NCBI RefSeq assembly: GCF_019976755.1
Contig: NZ_AP023441.1
Coordinates: 2,229,501-2,293,500 of the forward strand
Source of the DNA: Nostoc sp. MS1
GTDB lineage: Bacteria > Cyanobacteriota > Cyanobacteriia > Cyanobacteriales > Nostocaceae
Direction of reading: 5' to 3'
DNA: 64,000 bases
The first letter of the stretch is position 1. Each line of letters begins with the position of its first letter. Below, piece by piece: positions 43,138 through 52,128 of this stretch. Below the pieces are notes generated by a model, which saw only the letters and a list, made by a program, of their open reading frames with translations, was not told the DNA's origin and did not search any database. A program made the position numbers and the translations under genes.

Positions 43138-43599
43138 CTAATGACTATTGACTAAATTAAATTCTGCGATCGCTTTGGGAAAATTATGGTTTTCGTGTCC
43201 AGAACGGCTGAGTTTAATCAAGGCAAAACGTTGTAGGGTTGTTAAGTTTGCCCACTGCGACAAAGTAATAGTTAGACCTATTTCTTGAGCTTTATCCTGA
43301 ATACTATCTGGTACAGTGCTAGAGTTTAACCAAGCTGGCTCAGGTTCGATGGGTAAATTTGTAGGTGGTGTGCCAGTATTTTTGATAATTAATTGCTGGA
43401 GATATTCCTGGTAAGCTTGAATTTCTGTTACTGTAGAGCAAGGTAATTTGACTAAAGCCCCTCGTTCAACTTGAGTCATATGATTCCAATCAGATAATTT
43501 TAACTTAATACCACAGGTATCTAGTTTATAACGTACCTGCATAGGTATGCAGCGTAGAGAATCAACAAAGTCGGCTTCAAATTTAAAAAAAACAGTCAT
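43138..43599 (-). CDS. Nitrate-reductase-associated protein
   Basis: 153 residues. FFKFEADFVDSLRCIPMQVR, KLDTCGIKLKLSDWNHMTQV and ITLSQWANLTTLQRFALIKL match the nitrate reductase associated protein family found beside narB in cyanobacteria. It lies 0.7 kb downstream of narB on the same strand, with PsiE between, which supports a link to nitrate reduction. Biochemical role unknown. Confidence 0.82.
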   Translation of the reverse strand: MTVFFKFEADFVDSLRCIPMQVRYKLDTCGIKLKLSDWNHMTQVERGALVKLPCSTVTEIQAYQEYLQQLIIKNTGTPPTNLPIEPEPAWLNSSTVPDSIQDKAQEIGLTITLSQWANLTTLQRFALIKLSRSGHENHNFPKAIAEFNLVNSH

Positions 43600-43646
43600 A
43601 GTTTAGAACTTAAAATTATATTTTAATTAATACTTTCTATATTTTA

Positions 43647-44096
43647 TTACCTAGAGTTACTAGAACGAATTATTAAATAACTAATTGAAAGAGCTAAAAT
43701 AGCTACACCCAAACCAATAATATCAAGACCTTTTACTTTTTCTAAGTCAAGTATAATAATTTTTCTGGCAACAGCTATTAAAGAAGTAACAATTACTAAT
43801 TCAACCTGAAAAACGTGTTTTTTCAGGTAAGCAGTAATATTTTCTAAAATTTCTAAAGCGATTAAAATATTTAAAAATAAACCAAAAACCTTAAATAAAG
43901 TAGTGTTGATTTTTCCGTATGGGACAGTAAAAACTTCTTTAACGATAAAAGTTCCTAAATCAACGATCGCCACTAAAATTACAAGCACCATGAAAATAGA
44001 AAGAACTTTAGAGACTATCACCTCTACATTTTCAATGGCGTGCATGAAGTTTTCGTCTTTTGTCCAACCAAAAAGTTGCCTAATTAACCTTTTCAT
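43647..44096 (-). CDS. PsiE-like (phosphate-starvation-inducible) membrane protein
   Basis: 149 residues from the ATG at 44096 (an earlier ATG at 44105 adds MQV). Four hydrophobic helices: VSKVLSIFMVLVILVAIVDL, LFKVFGLFLNILIALEILEN, VELVIVTSLIAVARKIIILD, and IGLGVAILALSISYLIIRSS. This is the PsiE layout. It sits between narB and the nitrate-reductase-associated gene but has no known nitrate role. Confidence 0.78.
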   Translation of the reverse strand: MKRLIRQLFGWTKDENFMHAIENVEVIVSKVLSIFMVLVILVAIVDLGTFIVKEVFTVPYGKINTTLFKVFGLFLNILIALEILENITAYLKKHVFQVELVIVTSLIAVARKIIILDLEKVKGLDIIGLGVAILALSISYLIIRSSNSR

Positions 44097-44343
44097 AACC
44101 TGCACCCCAGTTCTCAGTAAGCTTTATAACCCAAAATAAAAATCCTCTAGATTAATCTATAGGATTCATTGATATTACTATGACGAAATAATTATTTCGT
44201 TATTTGTTTTTATGTTTAGTTATGTAAAGGTTTTAGTTAAACACCAAAACTCAGAACAAATATAGTTAGTTTATGAGAAATCATAATCGTAACTATTGAT
44301 TAATATCTATTGATGAAACTATTAAAAACCCATATCTAGCAGC

Positions 44344-46527
44344 TTACCATTGTGAGGACTGGAGTTGATAATTTTGGGCGGGAATTTCTACCGAAATTGG
44401 TATTAGTTGGACTGCACAGGCTTTTAACTCTGGTTGGAGTGAATCAGGGCAAGATTCAGGATGAGTGAGGGCGTTAGCTTCGGCATTGTCTGCCCAAAGT
44501 GTACCCCAGTGCATGGGGACAAAAACTGTACCGGGTGCGATCGCCTTTGTCACTTTAGCAGGAAACTTGGCGCTACCACGACGCGATCGCACTTCTATCA
44601 CTTGGTGATCAGCAATTGCTAACTTCGCTGCATCACGAGGATGAATTTCTATAAATGGTTCGGGGTGCATCGAGCGAATTTTTTCAATCCGACCCGTGCG
44701 CGTTTGTGTATGCCAATGTCCGTATAAACGTCCAGTTGTTAAGACAAAGGGATAATTAGGATCTGGTGGTTCCGCCAAGCCTTTAGAATAATACGCCCCA
44801 AATCTAGCCCGACCATCAGGCGTGTGAAAGCGTAAGTCAGTATAAAGTCTTTTGCTGTTGTCCCTACTCCCCATTTCTGGATGCGGCCATTGGGTGGGGC
44901 CTTGCGCCTGTAATTGTTCGTGACTAATACCAGACATATCACAAGGACGACCCTTGGTTAGTTGGACAAACTCGGCGTAGACTTGGGCTGAGTTGGTAAA
45001 AGGAAACTTGTCAGCGAACCCTAATCTGCGTCCAACTTCCGCAAAAATTTCCCAATCTGGTTTAGTTTCTCGTGGTGGTTGGCGGAAGGCTTGACACAAG
45101 GTAACGCGGCGTTCTGAGTTAGTCATGATACCAGTTTTTTCTCCCCACTGAGCCGCAGGGAGAAGCACATGAGCATAAGCAGCCGTTTCTGTGGGATAGT
45201 AAGCATCTTGGTAGATTGTGAAAGGCGATCGCAATAATGCTTTTTTCGTCCGTTCTAAATCTGGCATACTTACAGCTGGGTTAGTAGCTGCAATCCACAA
45301 TACCCCCACATTACCACTTTCCAAACCTGTAATCATATCCCAAGCTGTTAACCCAGGATGAGGCGAAATTTGCCCAGGCTTTAATCCCCAGAATTGTTCT
45401 ATCTCTGCACGATGTTCGGGATTTTTTATCAACCGATAACCGGGTAACAAATGGGCTAAACCGCCAGCTTCCCGCCCTCCCATTGCGTTGGGTTGTCCGG
45501 TAAGGGAGAAAGGCCCCGCTCCTGGTTTACCGATTTGTCCCGTCATCAAGTGCAGATTGATAATCGTTCTTACCTTAGCTGTCCCTTCACTCGATTGGTT
45601 CACACCCATCGACCACATTGATAATACACGCTGCGACTCTCCCCAATAACGGGCGGCTGTTTCCAAATCTTCAATGCTGATACCACATTGACGGGCTACA
45701 ACTTCTGGGGAATAGTGGCGAATTACCTCGGCGTAAGCCGAAAAATCACGGGTACAGTCATCGATGAAACCCACATCTATCATCTGCCAGCGCATCAATA
45801 AATGGGCAATACCATTTAACAAGTCGATATCTGTACCGGGATTTATTGCTAAATGTAAATCGGCGGCTTCGGCGGTGGGTGTGCGTCGGGGATCGACCAC
45901 AATCATTTTTACCTTGCGGTTTTTGCGGTGATACTTTTCCAGACGGTTAAAAACGATGGGGTGACATTCGGCGGTGTTAGTTCCAATTAAAAATGCACAG
46001 TCGGTTAACTCCAAGTCTTCGTAGCAGCAGGGAGGCCCGTCAGCACCAAAACTTTGGATATACCCAGACACCGCACTGGACATACATAAGCGGGAGTTAG
46101 CATCGAAGTTGTTACTACCCAAACAACCTTTCATTAATTTTTGGGCTAGGTAGTAATCTTCAGTTTGAAACTGACCAGAACCATACATACATATAGCTTC
46201 TGACCCTTGGTTGAAGCGCACAGTGTGAATGCGTTTGGTGATGAGGTCAAAAGCTTCATCCCAACTGACACGGCGGAACTCCTGATCCAAAGACTCGCGC
46301 ACCATTGGGTAATGTAATCTATTTTTATCCAAAGATTCAGCGATCGTTGCGCCTTTAACGCACACCATACCCTGACTAGATGGGTGGGCTTTATCGCCAC
46401 GTACTCGCCATATCGGATTTCCTTGACTATCTCGATTAGTGGCTTTGTTGGCTTGGGCTGGTGGTGATACTTCTAATCCACAGCCGACACCACAATAAGG
46501 ACATAGGGTTTTGGTAAATTCACTCAT
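44344..46527 (-). CDS. narB: Ferredoxin-dependent assimilatory nitrate reductase
   Basis: 727 residues from the ATG at 46527 (MSEFTKTLCPYCGVGCGLEV); an earlier ATG at 46542 adds MREKN. The [4Fe-4S] Cys motif CPYCGVGCGLEV with a further Cys at MVCVKG is at the N-terminus. Mo-bis-MGD-binding segments follow: MYGSGQFQTEDYYLAQKLMK, TNTAECHPIVFNRLEKYHRK, and MGVNQSSEGTAKVRTIINLH. The C-terminal molybdopterin-dinucleotide domain begins about PFVLTTGRLYGHWHTQTRTG. NarB reduces nitrate to nitrite in the cytoplasm using reduced ferredoxin. Last gene of the nir operon. Confidence 0.96.
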   Translation of the reverse strand: MSEFTKTLCPYCGVGCGLEVSPPAQANKATNRDSQGNPIWRVRGDKAHPSSQGMVCVKGATIAESLDKNRLHYPMVRESLDQEFRRVSWDEAFDLITKRIHTVRFNQGSEAICMYGSGQFQTEDYYLAQKLMKGCLGSNNFDANSRLCMSSAVSGYIQSFGADGPPCCYEDLELTDCAFLIGTNTAECHPIVFNRLEKYHRKNRKVKMIVVDPRRTPTAEAADLHLAINPGTDIDLLNGIAHLLMRWQMIDVGFIDDCTRDFSAYAEVIRHYSPEVVARQCGISIEDLETAARYWGESQRVLSMWSMGVNQSSEGTAKVRTIINLHLMTGQIGKPGAGPFSLTGQPNAMGGREAGGLAHLLPGYRLIKNPEHRAEIEQFWGLKPGQISPHPGLTAWDMITGLESGNVGVLWIAATNPAVSMPDLERTKKALLRSPFTIYQDAYYPTETAAYAHVLLPAAQWGEKTGIMTNSERRVTLCQAFRQPPRETKPDWEIFAEVGRRLGFADKFPFTNSAQVYAEFVQLTKGRPCDMSGISHEQLQAQGPTQWPHPEMGSRDNSKRLYTDLRFHTPDGRARFGAYYSKGLAEPPDPNYPFVLTTGRLYGHWHTQTRTGRIEKIRSMHPEPFIEIHPRDAAKLAIADHQVIEVRSRRGSAKFPAKVTKAIAPGTVFVPMHWGTLWADNAEANALTHPESCPDSLQPELKACAVQLIPISVEIPAQNYQLQSSQW

Positions 46528-46615
46528 GTTTTTCTCACGCATTCAGCAAAGCTGTTCTCGAAGAGTAGGCGCAAAGTCGCAAAGAATATTGAGTAAAAAG
46601 TTCGTAGTAAGGACT

Positions 46616-48115
46616 TTAGTCCTCTGCTAAGAATGCAGGATTTTGAGAAGGATTTGCTAATTCACTTTCGGAAGTTCCAGCGAAAGAACCTTGAGGTTCT
46701 TTGAGGAAGAAGCCACACATAAATGCACAAATTAAAGCAGCTATACCCATTGTTGTGAATAGGGTAGGTGCATCGGTGAGGCTGAAGATAGTGAGATAAA
46801 CTACGCCACCAAAATTACCGTAAGCGCCAACGTTTCCGGCGATTTGTCCGGTGACTTCTTTCTTAATTAAAGGAACGATACTATAAGTTGCACCACAGCC
46901 AGCTTGTGCAAAGTAGGCGGCGAACATAGTTACAGCGATCGCAAAAGGAATCGGCCAGTTACCATTAATAAAATGTGCTGTTAAATAACTTACACCAATC
47001 CCAGCACTAATGATTGTCATCGTCCATTTACGAGAGCCAAATTTATCAGAAATCAAGCCACCGCTAGGACGAGAAACTAAGTTAAGAAACGGATATGTAG
47101 CCGCAATCATCCCAGCGACTACGTGTTCTAAAGCAAAGGTTTTTTCAAAGAAGGCGGGTAGCATGGAAACTACTGCCAATTCACTACCGAAGTTAGTTAC
47201 ATAGGTCAACTCAAGCAACGCAACTTGTCCGAATTGATAGCGTTGGGATGCTGGGTAAGTTCGTTTACCAATAAGTAATTCCTTATTGACTTGATAAGCT
47301 TTATATGTTTGATAAACAAACAACCCAGCTAATAGAAACCAGACCAAATACATCTGGCTAATTGTGAAAAAGTGAATATTTTTCTGTGCTAACCGCCAAG
47401 CTAATAAACCCAAAGCAAAGATTAAACCAAAATTGGAAATCAGCATTGCCCAGAAGCTTTTAATGCTGGTGACTTCCAACGCACCATTTTTCTTAGGTCT
47501 TTTGTAAGTTTTGCCTGGGGGTGTATCTTGGACGCTATTGTAATAGATTACGCCGTAGATAGCGGCAATAATACCAGTAAGAGCGATCGCTAAACGCCAA
47601 TTAGAAGTACCACCCGCTAAAAAGCCTGTAGCCACCGCAATCATTGGTAGGGCAAATTCTGCACCAAATGCACCAAAATTACCCCAACCACCATAAATCC
47701 CCTGTGCAATTCCCATCTCTTTCGGGGAGAACCATTCCGCCACCATGCGGATACCCACAACAAACCCAGAACCTACAATCCCCATCAACAGGCGACTGAT
47801 AACTAACTGATTAAAGTCTTGGGAGAAGGCTGTTGCTAAACAAGGAACCGCCGCAAACATCAGTAGGATAGAGTAGGTTTTGCGCGGGCCGAATTTATCT
47901 AGTAGCATCCCGATAATCAGCCGCGCCGGAATTGTGAGTGCGAGGTTGCAAATACCTAAAGTTTTAATTTGCTCAGGTAATAGATGTAACTCTTTACCGA
48001 TAGTAGTTGCAAAGGGAGCAAAGTTAAACCAACAGACAAAGGTAAGGAAGAAGGCAAACCAAGTCTGGTGTAAGATGCGGTAGCGATCCCTGATGGAAAA
48101 TAATTGTCTCAGCAT
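46616..48115 (-). CDS. nrtP: MFS nitrate/nitrite permease (NNP family, NrtP/NarK type)
   Basis: 499 residues and about 12 transmembrane helices. The nitrate signatures are GIYGGWGNFGAFGAEFALPM and GQIAGNVGAYGNFGGVVYL, and the helix-2 Arg region is LTIPARLIIGMLLDKFGPRK. These are NNP family marks. It lies between nrtD and narB in the operon that also encodes the ABC transporter, an uncommon arrangement. The stop codon falls in a dispersed palindromic repeat (46610-46623), so the last residues (AFLAED) may be recent. Nitrate uptake in the inner membrane is expected. Confidence 0.92.
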   Translation of the reverse strand: MLRQLFSIRDRYRILHQTWFAFFLTFVCWFNFAPFATTIGKELHLLPEQIKTLGICNLALTIPARLIIGMLLDKFGPRKTYSILLMFAAVPCLATAFSQDFNQLVISRLLMGIVGSGFVVGIRMVAEWFSPKEMGIAQGIYGGWGNFGAFGAEFALPMIAVATGFLAGGTSNWRLAIALTGIIAAIYGVIYYNSVQDTPPGKTYKRPKKNGALEVTSIKSFWAMLISNFGLIFALGLLAWRLAQKNIHFFTISQMYLVWFLLAGLFVYQTYKAYQVNKELLIGKRTYPASQRYQFGQVALLELTYVTNFGSELAVVSMLPAFFEKTFALEHVVAGMIAATYPFLNLVSRPSGGLISDKFGSRKWTMTIISAGIGVSYLTAHFINGNWPIPFAIAVTMFAAYFAQAGCGATYSIVPLIKKEVTGQIAGNVGAYGNFGGVVYLTIFSLTDAPTLFTTMGIAALICAFMCGFFLKEPQGSFAGTSESELANPSQNPAFLAED

Positions 48116-48171
48116 TTTATTTTTCCCGATTGTTGACTGCTGACTGTTGACTGTTGACTATGGACTAATGA

Positions 48172-49002
48172 CTACTCATTATGTGCAAAGCGGTTATACA
48201 AGAAATCTAAGGCGTAGTTTCGTAGGTTGTAGTATGCGGGGTCTTCCATGATGCGGCGGCGGTTGCGAGGACGGGCGAAGGGAATATCGAGGATTTCGCC
48301 GATTTGGGCGGCTGGGCCGTTGGTCATCATCACAACTCTGTCGGCGAGGAAAAGCGCCTCATCGATGTCGTGGGTAATCATCAATACGGTGACTTGGTGG
48401 TCACTCCAGATTTGTAGAAGTTCTTCTTGTAATTCTTCTTTAGTAATTGCGTCTAATGCGCCGAAGGGTTCATCAAGGATTAAGACTTGTGGGCGGATGG
48501 ATAAAGCACGGGCGATCGCAACTCGTTGTTTCATCCCGCCAGAGATTTGGCTGGGTTTTTTGTCTGCGGCTTCTGTTAAGCCCACCATTGCTAAATGTTC
48601 TCTAACAATGGCGCGTTTTTCGGCTTGGGGTTTGTTGGGGAATACTGCATCTACGGCTAGGTAAACGTTCTCGAAGACAGTTAGCCAAGGGAGTAAGCAG
48701 TAGTTTTGGAATACCATCATCCGGTCTGGGCCTGGTTCGGTGATGGGTTGGTCTTGGAGGAGGACTACGCCCTCACTGGGGGTATTAAACCCGGAAATCA
48801 TGTTGAGTAGAGTTGATTTACCGCAGCCTGAGTGACCGATTAAGCAAACAAATTCGCCTTCACGAACGTTGAGGTCTATTCCATCGAGGACGGTGTAGGG
48901 GCCTTCGGGGGTGGGGTAGATTTTGCTTACGCCTTCGACTACTAGGAAGTTGTCTTTTTGGGTTTGTGGTTTGGTTTGGTTATTTTTGTTGATTATTTGC
49001 AT
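48172..49002 (-). CDS. nrtD: Nitrate/nitrite ABC transporter ATPase NrtD
   Basis: 276 residues. Walker A LIGHSGCGKSTLLNMISGF, Q-loop MMVFQNYCLLPWLTVFEN, signature QISGGMKQRVAIARALSIRP, Walker B VLILDEPFGALDA, and H-loop MITHDIDEAL. It lacks the extra domain of NrtC. NrtC and NrtD form the heterodimeric ATPase of the NrtABCD importer. Third to fourth gene from the promoter end, between nrtC and nrtP. Confidence 0.95.
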   Translation of the reverse strand: MQIINKNNQTKPQTQKDNFLVVEGVSKIYPTPEGPYTVLDGIDLNVREGEFVCLIGHSGCGKSTLLNMISGFNTPSEGVVLLQDQPITEPGPDRMMVFQNYCLLPWLTVFENVYLAVDAVFPNKPQAEKRAIVREHLAMVGLTEAADKKPSQISGGMKQRVAIARALSIRPQVLILDEPFGALDAITKEELQEELLQIWSDHQVTVLMITHDIDEALFLADRVVMMTNGPAAQIGEILDIPFARPRNRRRIMEDPAYYNLRNYALDFLYNRFAHNE

Positions 49003-49038
49003 ATTATTTGGCTTTGTTATATGGATTTATGATTTTTA

Positions 49039-49082
49039 ACGCGGAGGGGCGCTGAGGTTAGCGCGGAGGGGCGCGGAGAGGG
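49039..49082. repeat. GCGGAGGGGCGC repeat, left copy flanking nrtC
   Basis: GCGGAGGGGCGCTGAGG, then TTAGCGCGGAGGGGCGCGGA. An inverted relative is at 51140-51181, so nrtC is bracketed by these repeats about 2.1 kb apart. Confidence 0.7.
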
Positions 49083-49120
49083 AGGAAGAGAGGAGAAAAC
49101 TATGGACTGTTGACTATTGA

Positions 49121-51094
49121 CTAAATAAAGACTTCTTCTATACGGATTTGGCGTTTGATTTCTAAGCCTTTGAGGTATTCTAGGGGGTCTGAGGGGTTGA
49201 AGGTTTTGCCGTCGAATAGGTGAATGGGGTCGTCTTCGCCAATGTCGAGTAGTCCGAGGTCACGGGCGGCTGCGCCGAATATGTCTGTGCGGCAAACTCT
49301 TTCAATGACTTCTACCCAGTTTTTGGGGAATGGTGTTAAACCCCAGCGTGCCATTTGTGTGACCATCCACAAAATTTCGGTGCGGTTGGGGTAGTTGGTT
49401 TGATTGAGGTAAAACTGGTTATAGGCTGTGAGTTCTTGGGGTTGTGTACCGTCTCCGCGATCGTAGGGGTCGGTGAAACCAGGGCGGATATAGGCGGGAT
49501 TTGTATCTAAATATTCGGGACGGCAAAGTAATTCGAGGATTTCTTCACGGTTGCGTATGTCGTCACAGTATTTACACGCTTCTAGTAATGCTTTGACGAG
49601 GTTTAGGTAGGTTTCTGGATACTGTTGCGCCCATTCTTCCCGCACTCCCAAGACTTGTTTCGGTTGTCCTGACCAAATTTCTAAAGCGGTGGCGGCAACA
49701 AAGCCTAAGTCTTGACGCACTGCTTGGTAGTTCCAAGGTTCTCCCGCACAATAACCATCGATGTTTCCGGCTTGGAGTTGGGCTACCATTTGGTTTGGAG
49801 GAATGACTGTTAAACTCACATCTCTATCGGGGTCTATGCCACCAGCCGCTAACCAGTAACGCAAAATTAAGTTCTGCATAGAGGCGGGGTGAACTACTCC
49901 CAATGTGAGGATTTGGTCAGGGGAAGTGTTAATTGCGGCTCTTAAGTCAGCCAAGGTTCTTACGCCTTGATGATATAGTCTTTTACTAAAAGTGATGGCG
50001 TTAGCGTTGCGAGAAATGTTTAAGGCGTTGACTACAGGAATAGGTTTTTGATCGCCTGCGCCTAAAGTTAGGGCTAAGGGCATTCCCGCCACCATTTGGG
50101 CTGCATCTAATCTGCCAGAAATCACACCTTGCGATATTTCTTGCCAGTCGTTGGCGCGGTTGAGGGTGACATGATTTAAGCCATACTTGGCAAAGAAGCC
50201 TTTCTCTTGGGCGACAATTAGAGGTGCTGCATCAGTCAGAGGCATAAAGCCAATTTCGAGGACGGCTTTTGAGGTTGCAGGTGTTGTTGAGGTTTGCTGA
50301 AGCTTGCGTTTCTTCGCCTGCTTTTGTTGGTTGAGGAAATAAATTATTTCATTGCGGAGATTATAGTAACTTGGATGTTTAACAACTTCTAAACGCTGAC
50401 GGGGACGGGGGATAGGAACTTCTAGAATTTGACCGATGTGGGCTTCTGGGCCGTTGGTTAGCATGACGACGCGATCGCTTAACAACAATGCTTCATCCAC
50501 ATCATGCGTCACCATCACGCAAGTAATGCGATGTTCATTGCAGATTTTCATCAGTTGTTCCTGCAAACTTCCCCTAGTCAAAGCATCTAACGCACCAAAG
50601 GGTTCATCTAACAGCAACAACTTGGGACGAGTAGCCAAAGCACGGGCGATCGCTACCCGTTGTTTCATCCCCCCAGATAACTCACTAGGACGTTTATTCG
50701 CTGCTAGGCGCAGTCCCACCATATCGATATGTTCTTCAATAATTCCCCGGCGTTCACCCTTAGATTTACCTTGATAAACCTCATCCACAGCCAAGGCGAT
50801 ATTGTCCCGTACAGTTAACCAAGGAAGCAAAGAATAATTTTGAAAAACCACCATGCGATCGGGGCTAGGTTCTTTAATTTCCCGCCCTTCCAAAGTCACA
50901 CCGCCAATACTCGCCCTATCCAACCCAGCAATGATATTTAGTAAAGTAGACTTACCACAACCAGAGTGTCCAATTAAAGAAACAAACTCGCCTTGTTTAA
51001 TTTTTAATTCAATATTTTTCAGGGCAATATATTTACCACCATTAGGCAGTTCAAAAATCCGATCAACGTGGTCAACTTCAACAAAAGTAGTCAT
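49121..51094 (-). CDS. nrtC: Nitrate/nitrite ABC transporter NrtC, ATPase fused to a NrtA-like domain
   Basis: 657 residues. The N-terminal ATPase (residues 1-250) has Walker A LIGHSGCGKSTLLNIIAGLD, signature ELSGGMKQRVAIARALATRP and Walker B LLLLDEPFGALDALTRG. The C-terminal part from about 285 (IGFMPLTDAAPLIVAQEKGF, RYWLAAGGIDPDRDVSLTVI, DGYCAGEPWNYQAV) is a copy of the NrtA solute-binding fold. In related cyanobacteria this domain gives nitrogen-dependent inhibition of nitrate uptake. The ATPase part lies in the cytoplasm. Confidence 0.96.
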   Translation of the reverse strand: MTTFVEVDHVDRIFELPNGGKYIALKNIELKIKQGEFVSLIGHSGCGKSTLLNIIAGLDRASIGGVTLEGREIKEPSPDRMVVFQNYSLLPWLTVRDNIALAVDEVYQGKSKGERRGIIEEHIDMVGLRLAANKRPSELSGGMKQRVAIARALATRPKLLLLDEPFGALDALTRGSLQEQLMKICNEHRITCVMVTHDVDEALLLSDRVVMLTNGPEAHIGQILEVPIPRPRQRLEVVKHPSYYNLRNEIIYFLNQQKQAKKRKLQQTSTTPATSKAVLEIGFMPLTDAAPLIVAQEKGFFAKYGLNHVTLNRANDWQEISQGVISGRLDAAQMVAGMPLALTLGAGDQKPIPVVNALNISRNANAITFSKRLYHQGVRTLADLRAAINTSPDQILTLGVVHPASMQNLILRYWLAAGGIDPDRDVSLTVIPPNQMVAQLQAGNIDGYCAGEPWNYQAVRQDLGFVAATALEIWSGQPKQVLGVREEWAQQYPETYLNLVKALLEACKYCDDIRNREEILELLCRPEYLDTNPAYIRPGFTDPYDRGDGTQPQELTAYNQFYLNQTNYPNRTEILWMVTQMARWGLTPFPKNWVEVIERVCRTDIFGAAARDLGLLDIGEDDPIHLFDGKTFNPSDPLEYLKGLEIKRQIRIEEVFI

Positions 51095-51139
51095 TAGTAA
51101 TTAGTCCTTAGTCAATAGTCAATAGTCCAGAATTATTCT

Positions 51140-51181
51140 CTCTCTGCGCCCCTCCGCGCTAAACTCCGCGCCCCTCTGCGT
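51140..51181. repeat. GCGCCCCTCCGC repeat, right copy flanking nrtC
   Basis: TCTGCGCCCCTCCGCGCTAA, then ACTCCGCGCCCCTCTGCG. It is the inverted counterpart of the repeat at 49039-49082 with a few mismatches. Confidence 0.7.
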
Positions 51182-51192
51182 TCCACTCTTAA

Positions 51193-52032
51193 CTACTTCT
51201 GATCCGCAACAACCTTACTAGCAACAAACCCAACTAATCTATCCAGAAACAACCCAACCAAACCAACATAAATAAGCGCCAAAATAATCTCACTCAAATT
51301 AGTTTCCGTCGTCGTGTTGTAAGCATCCCAAATAAACGAACCAATGCCCACACCACCAACTAACATTTCTGCAGCTACAATTGCCAACCAAGACAGACCA
51401 ATCCCAATTCGTAAGCCTGTAAAAATATAAGGAACAGTGGCGGGAAAGACAATTTTAAAGAAGTATTTGGGCCCCTTGAGACGTAAAACTTTGGCTACAT
51501 TAATGTAGTCTTGAGGAATTTGTTGTACACCGACTGTAGTGTTGAGGAGAATCGGCCAAATTGAAGTAATGAAAATTACGAAAATTGCTGAAGGGTTAGC
51601 TTGTTGAAATGCTGCTAAAGAAATAGGTAGCCAAGCTAGAGGCGGTACAGTCCTTAATACTTGGAAAATGGGGTCTACAGCATTGTAGACTAATGGATTA
51701 ACACCGATTAAAATACCTAGTGTAATGCCTGCGATCGCAGCTAAGGAAAAACCTAAACCTACCCTACCCAAACTACTGAGGATTTGCCATCCCAAACCTT
51801 TATCACTTTCACCATTATCGAAGAATGGATGAATAATAAAAGGGTCAAAGGTTTCTGAAAAAGTTTCTATCGGCCCTGGTAATTTAAAGTTAGGGTTTAA
51901 ACAAAGTAATTGCCAAATAACTAGAAAAATTGCTAACGCTACTAGAGGTGGTACAATTTTTGTCCAAAATAATTTATTAAAAGCTTTTTGAGACTTTCTT
52001 ATCTTAACTCGATTTCCTAAAGTAGCTGTCAT
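51193..52032 (-). CDS. nrtB: Nitrate/nitrite ABC transporter permease NrtB
   Basis: 279 residues with about six helices (VPPLVALAIFLVIWQLLC, LGRVGLGFSLAAIAGITLGI, AIFVIFITSIWPILLNTTVG). The EAA-type loop (IPQDYINVAKVLRLKGPKYF, FKIVFPATVPYIFTGLRIGI) is where the ATPases dock. Two NrtB subunits form the pore. It follows nrtA in the operon with a repeat-rich spacer. Confidence 0.95.
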   Translation of the reverse strand: MTATLGNRVKIRKSQKAFNKLFWTKIVPPLVALAIFLVIWQLLCLNPNFKLPGPIETFSETFDPFIIHPFFDNGESDKGLGWQILSSLGRVGLGFSLAAIAGITLGILIGVNPLVYNAVDPIFQVLRTVPPLAWLPISLAAFQQANPSAIFVIFITSIWPILLNTTVGVQQIPQDYINVAKVLRLKGPKYFFKIVFPATVPYIFTGLRIGIGLSWLAIVAAEMLVGGVGIGSFIWDAYNTTTETNLSEIILALIYVGLVGLFLDRLVGFVASKVVADQK

Positions 52033-52128
52033 TTTCCTATTCCTAAAGTATATATTATTTTGTCCGTAGTAAGAGCTTTAGCCTTTTCTTATTCCTCTAA
52101 GGACTAAAGTCCTTACTAAAAACTTTAA

